NCBI RefSeq assembly: GCF_003958645.1
Contig: NZ_RXLO01000002.1
Span: forward strand, 620,001 to 684,000
Length of the DNA: 64,000 nt
Reading direction: 5' to 3'
Origin: Chitinophaga rhizosphaerae
GTDB lineage: Bacteria > Bacteroidota > Bacteroidia > Chitinophagales > Chitinophagaceae
Positions 31,691 to 39,878 of this stretch are shown here, piece after piece. The position numbers were made by a program, and so were the translations under genes. Below the pieces are notes generated by a model. It was given only the letters and a program-made list of their open reading frames with translations. It was not told the origin of the DNA and made no database searches. Position 1 is the stretch's first letter, and each line of letters opens with the position of its first letter.

Positions 31691-32701
31691 ATGAACGCGG
31701 AACTCTGGAAAAATATTGAATTCGCACACCCGGCCTTCTTCTGGCTGCTGCTGCTCATCCCCGCCTTTATCTGGTGGAGCGTGAGCGCCGGCCGCAAGTT
31801 CCAGGGATCGGTGAAAGTCTCGTCGCTGCAAGGCCTCAAAGGCATTCCCGTTTCCTGGAAAATCCGTTTCCGGCCCATCCTCCCCGCCCTGCGCATCATC
31901 GCGTTCGCCGCGCTGGTGACCGCACTGGCAAGGCCGCAAACGTCCAACACTTCTGAAAACATCGACAGCGAAGGCATCGACATCGTACTGGGGATCGACA
32001 TTTCCGGCTCCATGCTCGCCGAAGACCTCCGGCCCAACCGGATGGAAGCCGCCAAGAAAACAGCGATGGATTTCGTGGACAGCCGCATCAGCGACCGCAT
32101 CGGCCTGGTGATCTTCTCCGGCGAAAGCTTCACGCAATGCCCCATCACCTCCGACCATGGCGTGCTCAAACAGCAGCTCATGGCCATCCGCAGCGGGATG
32201 TTGCAAGACGGGACGGCCATCGGGATGGGGCTCGCCACCTCCGTAGACCGCCTCCGCGAAAGCAAAGCCAAAAGCAAAGTGGTGATCTTATTGACGGACG
32301 GGGTGAACAACACCGGCCTCGTAGACCCGCTCACCGCCCTCGAAATCGCCAAAGCATATAAAGTGAAAGTCTACACCATCGGCGTAGGCACCATCGGCAA
32401 AGCCCCCTCGCCCGCCACCATGCCCGACGGCAGCGTGCAAATGCAAATGGTGGACGTGCAGATCGACGAGCCCCTCATGAAAAAGATCGCCACCGAAACC
32501 GGCGGACGGTATTTCAGGGCCACCAACAACGCTTCCCTGCAAGACATCTACCACGAAATCGATAAAATGGAGCGCACCAAAGTGGAAATCACGTCTTACC
32601 GGCGCTTCAAGGAGCATTTCTTTCCACTGGCCATGATCGCCCTGGCGGCACTGTTGCTGGAGGCCGTGCTGCGGTATACGCTTTTCAAGCGGCTGCCCTA
32701 G
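31691..32701 (+). CDS. batA: VWA-domain protein BatA
   Basis: A 336-residue inner-membrane protein of the Bacteroides aerotolerance type. N-terminal helices at about 11-28 and 58-77, a VWA domain at about 90-280 with the MIDAS motif D-I-S-G-S ('VLGIDISGSMLAEDLRPNR') and 'LLTDGVNNTG', and a C-terminal helix near 312-332. The metal-binding site is intact, so it should be a client of MoxR. The ATG at 31691 is used; the ORF extends upstream to 31622 but that overlaps the previous gene. Last gene of the operon: batB, batC and batE do not follow; rsgA does. Confidence 0.92.
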   Translation: MNAELWKNIEFAHPAFFWLLLLIPAFIWWSVSAGRKFQGSVKVSSLQGLKGIPVSWKIRFRPILPALRIIAFAALVTALARPQTSNTSENIDSEGIDIVLGIDISGSMLAEDLRPNRMEAAKKTAMDFVDSRISDRIGLVIFSGESFTQCPITSDHGVLKQQLMAIRSGMLQDGTAIGMGLATSVDRLRESKAKSKVVILLTDGVNNTGLVDPLTALEIAKAYKVKVYTIGVGTIGKAPSPATMPDGSVQMQMVDVQIDEPLMKKIATETGGRYFRATNNASLQDIYHEIDKMERTKVEITSYRRFKEHFFPLAMIALAALLLEAVLRYTLFKRLP

Positions 32702-32714
32702 TCCGGATTTGCTT

Positions 32715-32722
32715 TATCTTTA
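32715..32722 (+). promoter_or_regulatory. -7 promoter box directly before rsgA
   Basis: TATCTTTA, one mismatch from TAnnTTTG, ending 4 bases before the GTG at 32727. It suggests a leaderless rsgA mRNA and argues against the TTG start at 32709. Confidence 0.4.
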
Positions 32723-32726
32723 CACC

Positions 32727-33662
32727 GTGCAAGCAACGATCTATAAATCCACCGGCAGTTGGTATTCCGTGAAAACGGACGAGGGCGCTTTTTACCAGGC
32801 GCGTATCAAAGGCATCTTCAAAATCGATGAAGACATCACGTCTACCAACCCCATCGCCGTCGGCGACCATGTCGAAATCCAACTGGAGACAGACGGCGAG
32901 GAAGGTACGGCCATCATCACCGGCATCGAAAAACGGCATAATTACATCGTTCGCAGTTCGCCGCAGGGCAAGCACAAAAAACATATCGTAGCCGCCAACC
33001 TCGACCAGGCGGTGCTCGTGGCAACCGTGAGGGAGCCGCGCACCTCCCAGGGGTTCATCGACCGCTTTCTCGTTACCGCCGCCGCATACCATATTCCCGT
33101 CATCCTCGTGTTCAACAAAATGGACGTGTACCGCGACAAGGAAATGGAGCAGTTCGAACATTGGAAGGAAGTTTATGAGCAGATCGGGTATACCGTTTTG
33201 CTGACGGGCGCAGCGAAAGGGATCGGGATCGACGAATTGGGAGAATTGCTGAAAGATAAGACCACCCTCATTTCCGGCCATTCCGGCGTGGGCAAGAGCA
33301 CCATCATCAACGGGCTGATGCCCGGCCTGCAACTGAAAACGAAGCAGGTGAGCGGATGGAGCGGAAAAGGTTTACATACCACCACCTTCGCCGAGATGTT
33401 CGACCTGCCCAATGGCGGCCGGCTCATCGATACGCCCGGCGTCCGGGAATTCGGGATCGTGGATATTCCGAAAGCGGAGCTTTCACATTACTATCTCGAG
33501 ATGCAGGAATATATCCCCCAATGCCAGTTCAACAACTGCCTCCACCTCGACGAGCCCGGCTGCGCCGTGAAAGCCGCCGTGGAAAGGGGGGACATCGATA
33601 TCGACCGGTATGTCAGCTATGCTACCGTGCTGGCCACGATCAATGCGCATGAATACGATTGA
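32727..33662 (+). CDS. rsgA: ribosome small-subunit GTPase RsgA
   Basis: A circularly permuted GTPase that acts late in 30S ribosome assembly. The N-terminal OB-fold (about 1-70, 'YKSTGSWYSVKTDEGAFYQARIKG') is followed by the permuted order G4 'NKMD', G1 'GHSGVGKS', G3 'DTPG', then a zinc-binding C-terminal part 'CQFNNCLHLDEPGC' with the C-x-x-x-x-C-x-H...C ligands. 311 residues if GTG 32727 is used; TTG 32709 would add six residues and lies before the -7 box. It begins 25 bases after batA stops. Confidence 0.95.
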   Translation: MQATIYKSTGSWYSVKTDEGAFYQARIKGIFKIDEDITSTNPIAVGDHVEIQLETDGEEGTAIITGIEKRHNYIVRSSPQGKHKKHIVAANLDQAVLVATVREPRTSQGFIDRFLVTAAAYHIPVILVFNKMDVYRDKEMEQFEHWKEVYEQIGYTVLLTGAAKGIGIDELGELLKDKTTLISGHSGVGKSTIINGLMPGLQLKTKQVSGWSGKGLHTTTFAEMFDLPNGGRLIDTPGVREFGIVDIPKAELSHYYLEMQEYIPQCQFNNCLHLDEPGCAVKAAVERGDIDIDRYVSYATVLATINAHEYD

Positions 33663-33698
33663 TTTCCGGGGATAGGCCTTTTTTCCCCGGCACGAGAA

Positions 33699-33860
33699 TC
33701 ACCGCCGCCTGAACAATCCCTTTTTCTTCGGGGCGTTCATTTCATCGAATACCTTTTCGGCACCGAGGTTGCGCTTTGGGGTGGGACAGCCGGTTTTCTG
33801 AGATCTGCAGCCCGCTCCCAGTGCGGATATGACGATCAGGCAAATGACAAGATGCCGCAT
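33699..33860 (-). CDS. micro-lipoprotein, 53 residues (second of a tandem pair)
   Basis: I translated the minus strand from ATG 33860: a signal peptide of about 17 residues ending in LGAG precedes Cys18, then R-S-Q-K-T-G-C-P-T. The rest is basic and ends 'KKKGLFRRR'. A lipobox directly before the cysteine and the shared C-x-S-Q-K-x-G-C-P motif with the upstream gene support a real lipoprotein. It follows the first micro-lipoprotein after 11 bases. The downstream rsgA is convergent. Function unknown. Confidence 0.75.
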   Translation of the reverse strand: MRHLVICLIVISALGAGCRSQKTGCPTPKRNLGAEKVFDEMNAPKKKGLFRRR

Positions 33861-33871
33861 GGACGGGGGTT

Positions 33872-34021
33872 TTAGAAAAGTTTCATTTGTTTGCCGGCCT
33901 TGGCGTTCTGTTTCATATTGCCGGAATTATAGAATGTGCTGCCAGGGCAGCCTTGCTTCTGGGAGGCGCATCCCGCCAACAGGAATGCCGCCCACAGCCC
34001 AATCGTCCATTTTGATTTCAT
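33872..34021 (-). CDS. micro-lipoprotein, 49 residues (first of a tandem pair)
   Basis: I translated the minus strand from ATG 34021: signal 'MKSKWTIGLWAAFLLAG' then Cys18, followed by A-S-Q-K-Q-G-C-P-G and a short polar tail ending 'KQMKLF'. L-L-A-G-C is a textbook lipobox. The second cysteine (Cys24) is kept in both paralogues. It lies 45 bases after the stop of the gamma-carbonic anhydrase gene and may be co-transcribed with it. Too short for most gene callers. Function unknown. Confidence 0.75.
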   Translation of the reverse strand: MKSKWTIGLWAAFLLAGCASQKQGCPGSTFYNSGNMKQNAKAGKQMKLF

Positions 34022-34066
34022 AGGTCCGGGATTAGACCTGCAATATAATAATTATTCATAACATGA

Positions 34067-34588
34067 CTACACCTGGTCGCGGAACCAGTCGGCGTACATG
34101 ATGTAGTTGTTGGCGATGCGGTCGATTTCCCCGGAAATGAGCTCCTGGGAGATGGTTTTCACCTTTTTGGCGGGCACCCCGGCATAGATGCATCCCGCTT
34201 CCACCTGCGTATTTTCCAGCACCACGGCCCCGGCGGCGATGATGGTATTGGAACCGATCCGGGCATTGTCCATCACGATGGCGCCCATCCCGATCAGCAC
34301 GTTATCCTCCACCGTGCAGCCATGCACGATCGCGTTGTGGCCAATGGATACGTTGTTGCCGATGATGGTTTTCGTTTTCTGGTAAGTAGCATGGATCACG
34401 GCGCCATCCTGGATATTGACTTTATCGCCCATGCGGATGCTGTTCACATCTCCCCGGACCACGGCATTGAACCAAACGCTGCAATCCTTTCCCATCACCA
34501 CATCGCCCACGATGGTGGCATTCGGCGCAATGAAGCAATTGTCGCCCATTTGCGGGTGTACACCCTTTACTGGTAATATTACTGGCAT
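34067..34588 (-). CDS. gamma-carbonic anhydrase family protein (hexapeptide repeat)
   Basis: A 173-residue left-handed beta-helix protein. Repeated [LIV]-G-x-x-x-x units are visible ('ATIVGDVVMGKDCSVWFNAVVRGDVNSIRMGDKVNIQDGAVIHATY'), with His66, His84 and His89 as likely metal ligands and 'RGD' as in the YrdA/CaiE-like group. Bacterial members bind zinc or iron; carbonic anhydrase activity is proven for only some. The ATG at 34588 is the right start: the 73 extra residues to 34807 overlap the divergent aminotransferase gene. The -7 box ends 4 bases before this ATG. Confidence 0.92.
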   Translation of the reverse strand: MPVILPVKGVHPQMGDNCFIAPNATIVGDVVMGKDCSVWFNAVVRGDVNSIRMGDKVNIQDGAVIHATYQKTKTIIGNNVSIGHNAIVHGCTVEDNVLIGMGAIVMDNARIGSNTIIAAGAVVLENTQVEAGCIYAGVPAKKVKTISQELISGEIDRIANNYIMYADWFRDQV

Positions 34589-34592
34589 GATA

Positions 34593-34623
34593 CAAATATA
34601 GAACTTCACTAACTTCGCCCCAA
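34593..34623 (-). promoter_or_regulatory. promoter of the gamma-carbonic anhydrase gene, leaderless spacing
   Basis: Minus strand: TTG at 34623-34621, 20-base spacer, TATATTTG at 34600-34593 (exact). Only 4 bases separate the box from the ATG at 34588. The TTG overlaps the start codon of the divergent aminotransferase. Confidence 0.65.
34610..34617 (+). promoter_or_regulatory. -7 promoter box of the aminotransferase gene
   Basis: TAACTTCG, one mismatch from TAnnTTTG, 5 bases before ATG 34623. It interleaves with the divergent promoter in the same 34-base gap. Confidence 0.4.
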
Positions 34624-35804
34624 TGAATAACAGGCAGCTTTTTTTACAGCACGTGGCGCAAACATCCGACGCCCCGCTGGCGCTCGAGATGGTAAAGGCG
34701 CAGGGAATGCATATGTGGGACGCTTCGGGCAAGCAATACCTCGACATGATCGCGGGCATCAGCGTCTGTAACGTCGGCCATTGCCACCCTGCCGTCGTGA
34801 AAGCCATCCAGGAACAGGCGGCCGCTTACATGCACCTGATCGTGTACGGCGAGTTCGTACAATCGCCGCAGGTACAGTACGCCACTTTCCTCACCCAACA
34901 CCTCCCCGGTTCCCTCAACTCCGTATACTTCACGAATTCCGGCAGCGAAGCCACCGAAGGCGCCATGAAGCTGGCCAAGCGCCACACCGGCCGCACCGGC
35001 GTGATCGCATTCAAAAACAGCTACCATGGGTCCACACAGGGCTCACTGAGCATCATCGGCGACGAATACTGGCGCAACGCCTACCGCCCTCTCCTGCCCG
35101 ATGTACTGCATTTGCAGCATAACGACATGGGCATGCTCGAACAGATCACCCACCGCACGGCCTGTGTGATCGCAGAAACGGTACAAGCCGAAGCGGGCGT
35201 GCTGGCACCTTCCGTGGAATGGATGCAAGCCCTCCGCCGCCGCTGCACCGAAACCGGTACGCTGCTCATCCTCGACGAGATACAATGCGGGCTTGGCCGG
35301 AACGGCACCCTGTGGGCCTTCGAACAATACGGCATCGTCCCCGACGTACTGCTGCTGGGCAAAGCCCTCGGCGGCGGGATGCCCCTGGGCGCTTTCATCG
35401 CCGACCGCGATATCATGTGGAGCCTGACGAACCAGCCCGTTCTCGGCCATATCACTACCTTCGGCGGCCACCCCGTGGCCTGCGCCGCAGGGCTCGCGGG
35501 CATGAAGGCGCTGCTTTCCGAAAACATGATCGACGGCGTTTTCGATAAGGAAAAACTGTTCCTCAGCCTGCTGCAACATCCGAAGATCAAGGCCGTGCGG
35601 AGCCGCGGGCTCATGCTGGCCGTGGAAGTGGAAGATTTCCCCTCCGCCAAGAAAGTCATTGATTATTGCATCGCCAACGGCGTCATTACAGACTGGTTCC
35701 TTTTCGCATCCAACGCCATCCGGTTCGTGCCGCCGCTGATCATTTCGGAGGAAGAAATCCGCCAGGCCTGCGCCATCCTCCTCGCCGGGCTCGATACGCT
35801 GTAA
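34623..35804 (+). CDS. class III aminotransferase (acetylornithine aminotransferase-like)
   Basis: A 393-residue PLP enzyme that moves an amino group from an omega-amine or alpha-amino acid to a keto acid. Motifs: 'YLDMIAGISVCNVGHCHPAVV' (about 41-61), the phosphate-binding 'NSGSEATEGAMKLAKRHTGR' (about 103-122), 'LILDEIQCGLGRNG' (about 216-229) with the Asp that binds the PLP nitrogen, and the Schiff-base Lys near 247 in 'LLLGKALGGGMPLG'. It resembles ArgD/GabT; the exact substrate cannot be decided and no arginine genes are nearby. Single gene with a strong terminator. Confidence 0.9.
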   Translation: MNNRQLFLQHVAQTSDAPLALEMVKAQGMHMWDASGKQYLDMIAGISVCNVGHCHPAVVKAIQEQAAAYMHLIVYGEFVQSPQVQYATFLTQHLPGSLNSVYFTNSGSEATEGAMKLAKRHTGRTGVIAFKNSYHGSTQGSLSIIGDEYWRNAYRPLLPDVLHLQHNDMGMLEQITHRTACVIAETVQAEAGVLAPSVEWMQALRRRCTETGTLLILDEIQCGLGRNGTLWAFEQYGIVPDVLLLGKALGGGMPLGAFIADRDIMWSLTNQPVLGHITTFGGHPVACAAGLAGMKALLSENMIDGVFDKEKLFLSLLQHPKIKAVRSRGLMLAVEVEDFPSAKKVIDYCIANGVITDWFLFASNAIRFVPPLIISEEEIRQACAILLAGLDTL

Positions 35805-35821
35805 AACTGGGTTTATACTAC

Positions 35822-35858
35822 AAAAAGCCGCCATGGACAAGGTCTCTGGCGGCTTTTT
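35822..35858 (+). terminator. intrinsic terminator of the aminotransferase gene
   Basis: Perfect 11-bp stem 35822-35832 with 35848-35858, ending in five T. It begins 17 bases after the stop. Confidence 0.9.
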
Positions 35859-35876
35859 CGTCATGAACTACATGGC

Positions 35877-35906
35877 AAAAAAAATCCTCCCGGAAAGCCG
35901 GGAGGA
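35877..35906 (-). terminator. intrinsic terminator of the OmpA gene
   Basis: Perfect 9-bp GC-rich stem 35898-35906 with 35885-35893, loop of 4, followed on the minus strand by eight T (35877-35884). It lies 40 bases past the OmpA stop. Confidence 0.95.
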
Positions 35907-35945
35907 CCGTTTCAAACTGCTTATGAGAAAATTCAACTAAAAAGC

Positions 35946-36629
35946 TTATTTCTGACCAGCTTCGTTCTTCGCCTCGGACTTCATTTTGTCGTTTGCGAAG
36001 ATGGAGAATTCCACACGACGGTTTTTGGTGCGATTGGCTTCGCTGTCGTTAGGGAATTTAGGCTGGGTTTCGCCGTACCAGAAAGTCTGCACGCGGGAAG
36101 CGGAAACGCCCTGGCCAACGAGGTAGTTCGCTACGGATTTTGCCCGGCGTTCGGACAGGCCGTAATTGTAGGAATCGGAACCGGTATCGTCCGTATGGCC
36201 TTCCACACGAACATGGGTGTCCGGGTATTTGTTCAGCACTTGCGCCAGTTCTTCGATGTTGGATTTGGCGGTAGCGGTAAGGTCGGATTTGTCGAAGCCG
36301 AACAGTACGCCGGAGTTGAATGTAACGTTGATACCTTCGCCTACGCGTTCTACGGTGGCGTTGGGTACTTCGTTCTTGATTTCTTCGGCCTGCTTGTCCA
36401 TTTTCTTACCGATGAGCACGCCGGCAGTGCCACCTACTGCGGCACCGATGATGGCGCCCAGGGCGGTGTTACCAGCGGCCTTTCCGATCACCGCGCCGGC
36501 AGCAGCTCCGCCACCGGTGCCGATCACGGCGCCTTTCTTCGTATTGTCCATGCTCTGCCACGTGCTGCAGGAGCTGAAAACAAGGATACCTGCCATCGCC
36601 ATCGCCACAAATGCATTCAATCTTTTCAT
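35946..36629 (-). CDS. OmpA-family lipoprotein with glycine-zipper segment
   Basis: A 227-residue outer-membrane lipoprotein that can tether the membrane to peptidoglycan. Lipobox 'LVFSSC' gives Cys21. Residues 33-76 form a glycine zipper (GAVIGTGGGAAAGAVIGKAA and on), then the OmpA C-terminal domain (about 100-215) with 'FGFDKSDLT', 'VRVEGHTDDTG' and 'YNYGLSERRAKSVANYL', which hold the Asp and Arg that bind meso-diaminopimelate. Similar to YiaD of E. coli. Single gene; the tail after 215 is Lys/Glu-rich. Confidence 0.93.
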   Translation of the reverse strand: MKRLNAFVAMAMAGILVFSSCSTWQSMDNTKKGAVIGTGGGAAAGAVIGKAAGNTALGAIIGAAVGGTAGVLIGKKMDKQAEEIKNEVPNATVERVGEGINVTFNSGVLFGFDKSDLTATAKSNIEELAQVLNKYPDTHVRVEGHTDDTGSDSYNYGLSERRAKSVANYLVGQGVSASRVQTFWYGETQPKFPNDSEANRTKNRRVEFSIFANDKMKSEAKNEAGQK

Positions 36630-36764
36630 CTTGGTTATTTTTTTGGTTTGAGTACGCTAGCCTAAACAAATTCTTTGCCAACAATTTTTTCCGGCAGATA
36701 AATTTATGTTTATCAATGTGTAAGGGATAACGGTTTAAAAGATATGGAGTTATTCCCCGATGCG

Positions 36765-37334
36765 TCATTTCCCGAAAAGGCCACCAAGAAGCCCGCCCAG
36801 GCCGCCGCTGCTTTGCTGTTGTTTGGCGCCATTCGTGATCATGGCGGTGAGATCTTGCATATCAACATCGCCATCGCCGTCTTTATCCAGGCCGAACTTG
36901 CCCAGCAGACCACCGAGATTGAAGCCGCCGGTAGAACCGCCGGTGAGGGAACCGATGATGCCGTCCAGCGAAAAAGAGCTGTCTCCCGGATCATTGGTTT
37001 TCTTTACGAGGCTGCCCAAAACGGAAGGGATGAGCGACCCGGCGATGGAAGCGGCAGCGCCGCTGTTGAGACCGAATTTCTCCATGAGGTTTTTTACGAA
37101 ATTCCCCTGGATGCCGTTCACTAAAGGGTTTGCGCTATCGGGCGCGCTGTTTCCGTTGAAAAGGCCCATCACTTCTTTCACATTGCCGTTGGCAAGTGCA
37201 GACTGCAGGCCTTCTGCGATGGAGTGAGACGCTTCGCCGATCACGGCATCGTTTTGTTCGTTGGGAATGGCAGGGTTGGCTACTACTGTTTCCTGCGCAT
37301 TTTCGCGGACCAGTTGCACTAATTGATCTAACAT
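36765..37334 (-). CDS. DUF937-like protein with an EF-hand-type loop
   Basis: A 189-residue protein with no signal peptide. The region up to about 130 has the DUF937 look: 'GLFNGNSAPDSANPLVNGIQGNFVKNLMEKFGLN' and 'IAGSLIPSVLGSLVKK'. It then has D-K-D-G-D-G-D-V-D at 150-158, matching an EF-hand or dockerin calcium loop, and ends in Gly/Leu-rich repeats (GGLGGLLGGLFGK). Function unknown; E. coli YidB is a distant DUF937 relative. Single gene, 135 bases upstream of the OmpA gene on the same strand. Confidence 0.75.
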   Translation of the reverse strand: MLDQLVQLVRENAQETVVANPAIPNEQNDAVIGEASHSIAEGLQSALANGNVKEVMGLFNGNSAPDSANPLVNGIQGNFVKNLMEKFGLNSGAAASIAGSLIPSVLGSLVKKTNDPGDSSFSLDGIIGSLTGGSTGGFNLGGLLGKFGLDKDGDGDVDMQDLTAMITNGAKQQQSSGGLGGLLGGLFGK

Positions 37335-37466
37335 TTGTGAAAGTTTAGGGTGGATAAATTATGAAGCTCGACAATTGCTGCATACGCGCAGGATTAATAA
37401 CATTTCCCTTCCGCAAATTGTTGCAAAAGGGAATTGTCTATACGTGGGAAGCGGAACGCGACGGGA

Positions 37467-38543
37467 TTACATACCCATCTGGTCGCCGGTCTTCATTTTC
37501 TCTGCGTTTTCGGCGAACTGGAGGGCCTGGATCATTTCTTCGACCTCGCCGTTCATGAAGGCATCGAGGTTGTAGACGGTCATACCGATCCGGTGATCGG
37601 TCACGCGGCCCTGGGGATAGTTGTACGTACGGATTTTCGCGGAGCGGTCGCCCGTGGAAACCAGTGATTTACGTTGCGAAGCGATGGCGTCTTCATGCTT
37701 GCGGACGGCCGCTTCGTAAATGCGGGTCCGGAGCATGCGCATGGCGATGTCGCGGTTGGAGTGCTGGCTGCGGCCTTCCTGGCATTCCACCACCACGCCG
37801 GTGGGGATGTGGGTGAGGCGCACGGCCGATTCGGTTTTGTTTACGTGCTGGCCACCCGCGCCGGAAGACCGGAAGGTGTCCATTTTGATATCGGCTTCCC
37901 GAACGTCTACGTCCACTTCTTCCGCTTCGGGCAGCACCGCCACGGTAGCAGCGGAAGTGTGCACGCGGCCGGAGGCCTCGGTAGCGGGTACGCGCTGTAC
38001 GCGGTGAACGCCGGATTCGAATTTGAGGGTGCCGTATACATCATCGCCAGACACTTCGACCACTACTTCCTTGTAGCCGCCTGCGCCGCCGGTGTTTTCG
38101 TTCATGATAGACGTTTTCCAGCCTTTGTTCTCGCAATAACGGAGGTACATGCGCAGGAGGTCTCCGGCGAAAAGGGCGGCTTCGTCGCCCCCGGTGCCGC
38201 CGCGGATCTCGAGGATGGCGTTCTTCTCGTCTTGCGGGTCTTTCGGGATGAGGAGGTTCCGGATATCGGCCTCCATCTGATCTTTCTGTTCCGCCAGGCC
38301 TTCGGTTTCTTCCTTGGCCAGCTCGCGCATTTCCTCGTCGCCGCTTTCGAGCACTTCGCGATTGAAGGCGATGGCTTCAAGAAGCTTGCGATAAGCGTCG
38401 TAGGCCTTTACGATTTTTTCCAGCTGGCGGTATTCCTTGCTCAGCTTGCTGAATTGTTTGTTATCGCTTACTACCTCGGGGTTGGTAAGCGCCATGGAAA
38501 CTTGTTCGTATCGGCCTTTGATGGCTTCCAGTTTATCTATCAT
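37467..38543 (-). CDS. prfA: peptide chain release factor 1
   Basis: Reads UAA and UAG stop codons and releases the finished peptide. 358 residues. The stop-codon reading tripeptide Pro-Ala-Thr is at 186-188 ('VHRVQRVPATEASGR'), as in RF1 (RF2 has SPF). The catalytic G-G-Q is at 230-232 in 'SSGAGGQHVNKTESAVR'; its Gln is normally methylated by PrmC. The ATG at 38543 is preferred over the one at 38573, since RF1 proteins start with a MIDKL-like helix. Single gene between the DUF937 gene and the divergent amidohydrolase. Confidence 0.97.
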   Translation of the reverse strand: MIDKLEAIKGRYEQVSMALTNPEVVSDNKQFSKLSKEYRQLEKIVKAYDAYRKLLEAIAFNREVLESGDEEMRELAKEETEGLAEQKDQMEADIRNLLIPKDPQDEKNAILEIRGGTGGDEAALFAGDLLRMYLRYCENKGWKTSIMNENTGGAGGYKEVVVEVSGDDVYGTLKFESGVHRVQRVPATEASGRVHTSAATVAVLPEAEEVDVDVREADIKMDTFRSSGAGGQHVNKTESAVRLTHIPTGVVVECQEGRSQHSNRDIAMRMLRTRIYEAAVRKHEDAIASQRKSLVSTGDRSAKIRTYNYPQGRVTDHRIGMTVYNLDAFMNGEVEEMIQALQFAENAEKMKTGDQMGM

Positions 38544-38711
38544 AAATCGGTTATCCGGATTAAAATTCAGCAATTTAGGGCTTGATCCTGCGTTATTACG
38601 CCGCTGGTCCCTGCCCGCCTTGCCGGTTCGGGTTGCAAAATTACGCTTTTGCCGGTTATTTTAAGCGCCGGAAGGCGATGCTTCCGGCCAACATTCCCTA
38701 AATTCACCCTT

Positions 38712-39878
38712 ATGATCAAGATTACAGCAGACGATATATTCGACGGGAGAAAGTTTCATGGCCCAGGCCGGGCGCTGGTGCTGGATGAGAACGCCACCGT
38801 TTCGGCGCTCGTTCCGCGCTCGTGGGTAGGGGAAGATTTTGTGAAATTGGATGGGATACTTTGCCCGGGGTTCATTAACACCCATTGTCATCTTGAACTG
38901 TCGCACATGAAAGGGTCGGTGCCCGAGGGCACCGGTCTCCCCGCCTTCCTCACGGCCGTCATGGAAAACCGCACCCCTCCCGCCGCCGACGTTCTCCATT
39001 CCGCCATAGACGCCGCCGCCGGGGCCATGCACCAGGAAGGGACCGTAGCCGTGGGAGACATCGCCAACACCGCCGCCACCGTGCCCGTCAAACGGCGGAC
39101 GGCCCACCAGACCGTGTGGCACACCTTCGTGGAATGCATGGGCGTTGCCGACGCATCGGCCCCGCAGCGCCTGGAACACTCCATGGCCGTACTGGCCCAG
39201 TTCCGCCAGGCGCAACTGCCGGCTGCCCTCGTCCCCCATGCGCCCTATTCCGTGTCGCCCACCCTGTTCCGCCTCATCAACGGGCTCAAAAGCAACGGCA
39301 CCATCAGCATCCACAACCAGGAATCCGCCGCCGAAAACGAATTATTCCGTCACAAAACCGGCCCATTCCTGCAATTTTACCGTCATTTCAATATGGATGC
39401 CTCCTCTATCGGCGGGACCGGCTCCAACAGCCTGCCCGCCTATATCCCGTATTTCGACCAGGGGCAAACGATGCTCCTCGTCCATAACACCTTCACCACC
39501 CGGCAAGACGTGGAAGCCGCGCTGGCGCGGGATGGCCAAACCTACTGGTGCCTCTGCCCCAACGCCAATCTGTATATCGAAGGCATGCTGCCGGATGTGG
39601 ACATGCTCCTGGCTACGCCCGGCGTAACGATCACGCTGGGGACCGACAGTCTCGCATCCAACCACCAGCTTTCCATCTGGCGCGAAATAGCAACCCTCCG
39701 CCAGAAATTCCCGCACATCCCCTTGGAAACCATGCTGCAATGGGCTACCCTCAATGGTGCGATGGCACTGGGGATCGACGACCGGTTCGGCAGTTTCGAA
39801 AAAGGCAAAACGCCCGGCGTAGTTCAGATTTCCGGAAATACCTCCCGCATCCTCGACCTGAAATCGCTATTTGCGTAG
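38712..39878 (+). CDS. amidohydrolase family protein (possible aminodeoxyfutalosine deaminase)
   Basis: A 388-residue metal-dependent hydrolase with the TIM-barrel amidohydrolase pattern: 'LCPGFINTHCHLELSHMKGSVP' (about 50-70) gives the H-x-H metal ligands, 'SIHNQESAAENE' supplies the next His, 'LVHNT' another, and 'ITLGTDSLASN' (about 300-311) the catalytic Asp. Deaminases of the cytosine/guanine or aminofutalosine (menaquinone pathway) type share this layout; the menaquinone role is a possibility but not shown here. The ATG at 38712 is used; the longer ORF to 38649 runs into the divergent promoter region. The stop codon sits inside the promoter of the next gene. Confidence 0.85.
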   Translation: MIKITADDIFDGRKFHGPGRALVLDENATVSALVPRSWVGEDFVKLDGILCPGFINTHCHLELSHMKGSVPEGTGLPAFLTAVMENRTPPAADVLHSAIDAAAGAMHQEGTVAVGDIANTAATVPVKRRTAHQTVWHTFVECMGVADASAPQRLEHSMAVLAQFRQAQLPAALVPHAPYSVSPTLFRLINGLKSNGTISIHNQESAAENELFRHKTGPFLQFYRHFNMDASSIGGTGSNSLPAYIPYFDQGQTMLLVHNTFTTRQDVEAALARDGQTYWCLCPNANLYIEGMLPDVDMLLATPGVTITLGTDSLASNHQLSIWREIATLRQKFPHIPLETMLQWATLNGAMALGIDDRFGSFEKGKTPGVVQISGNTSRILDLKSLFA

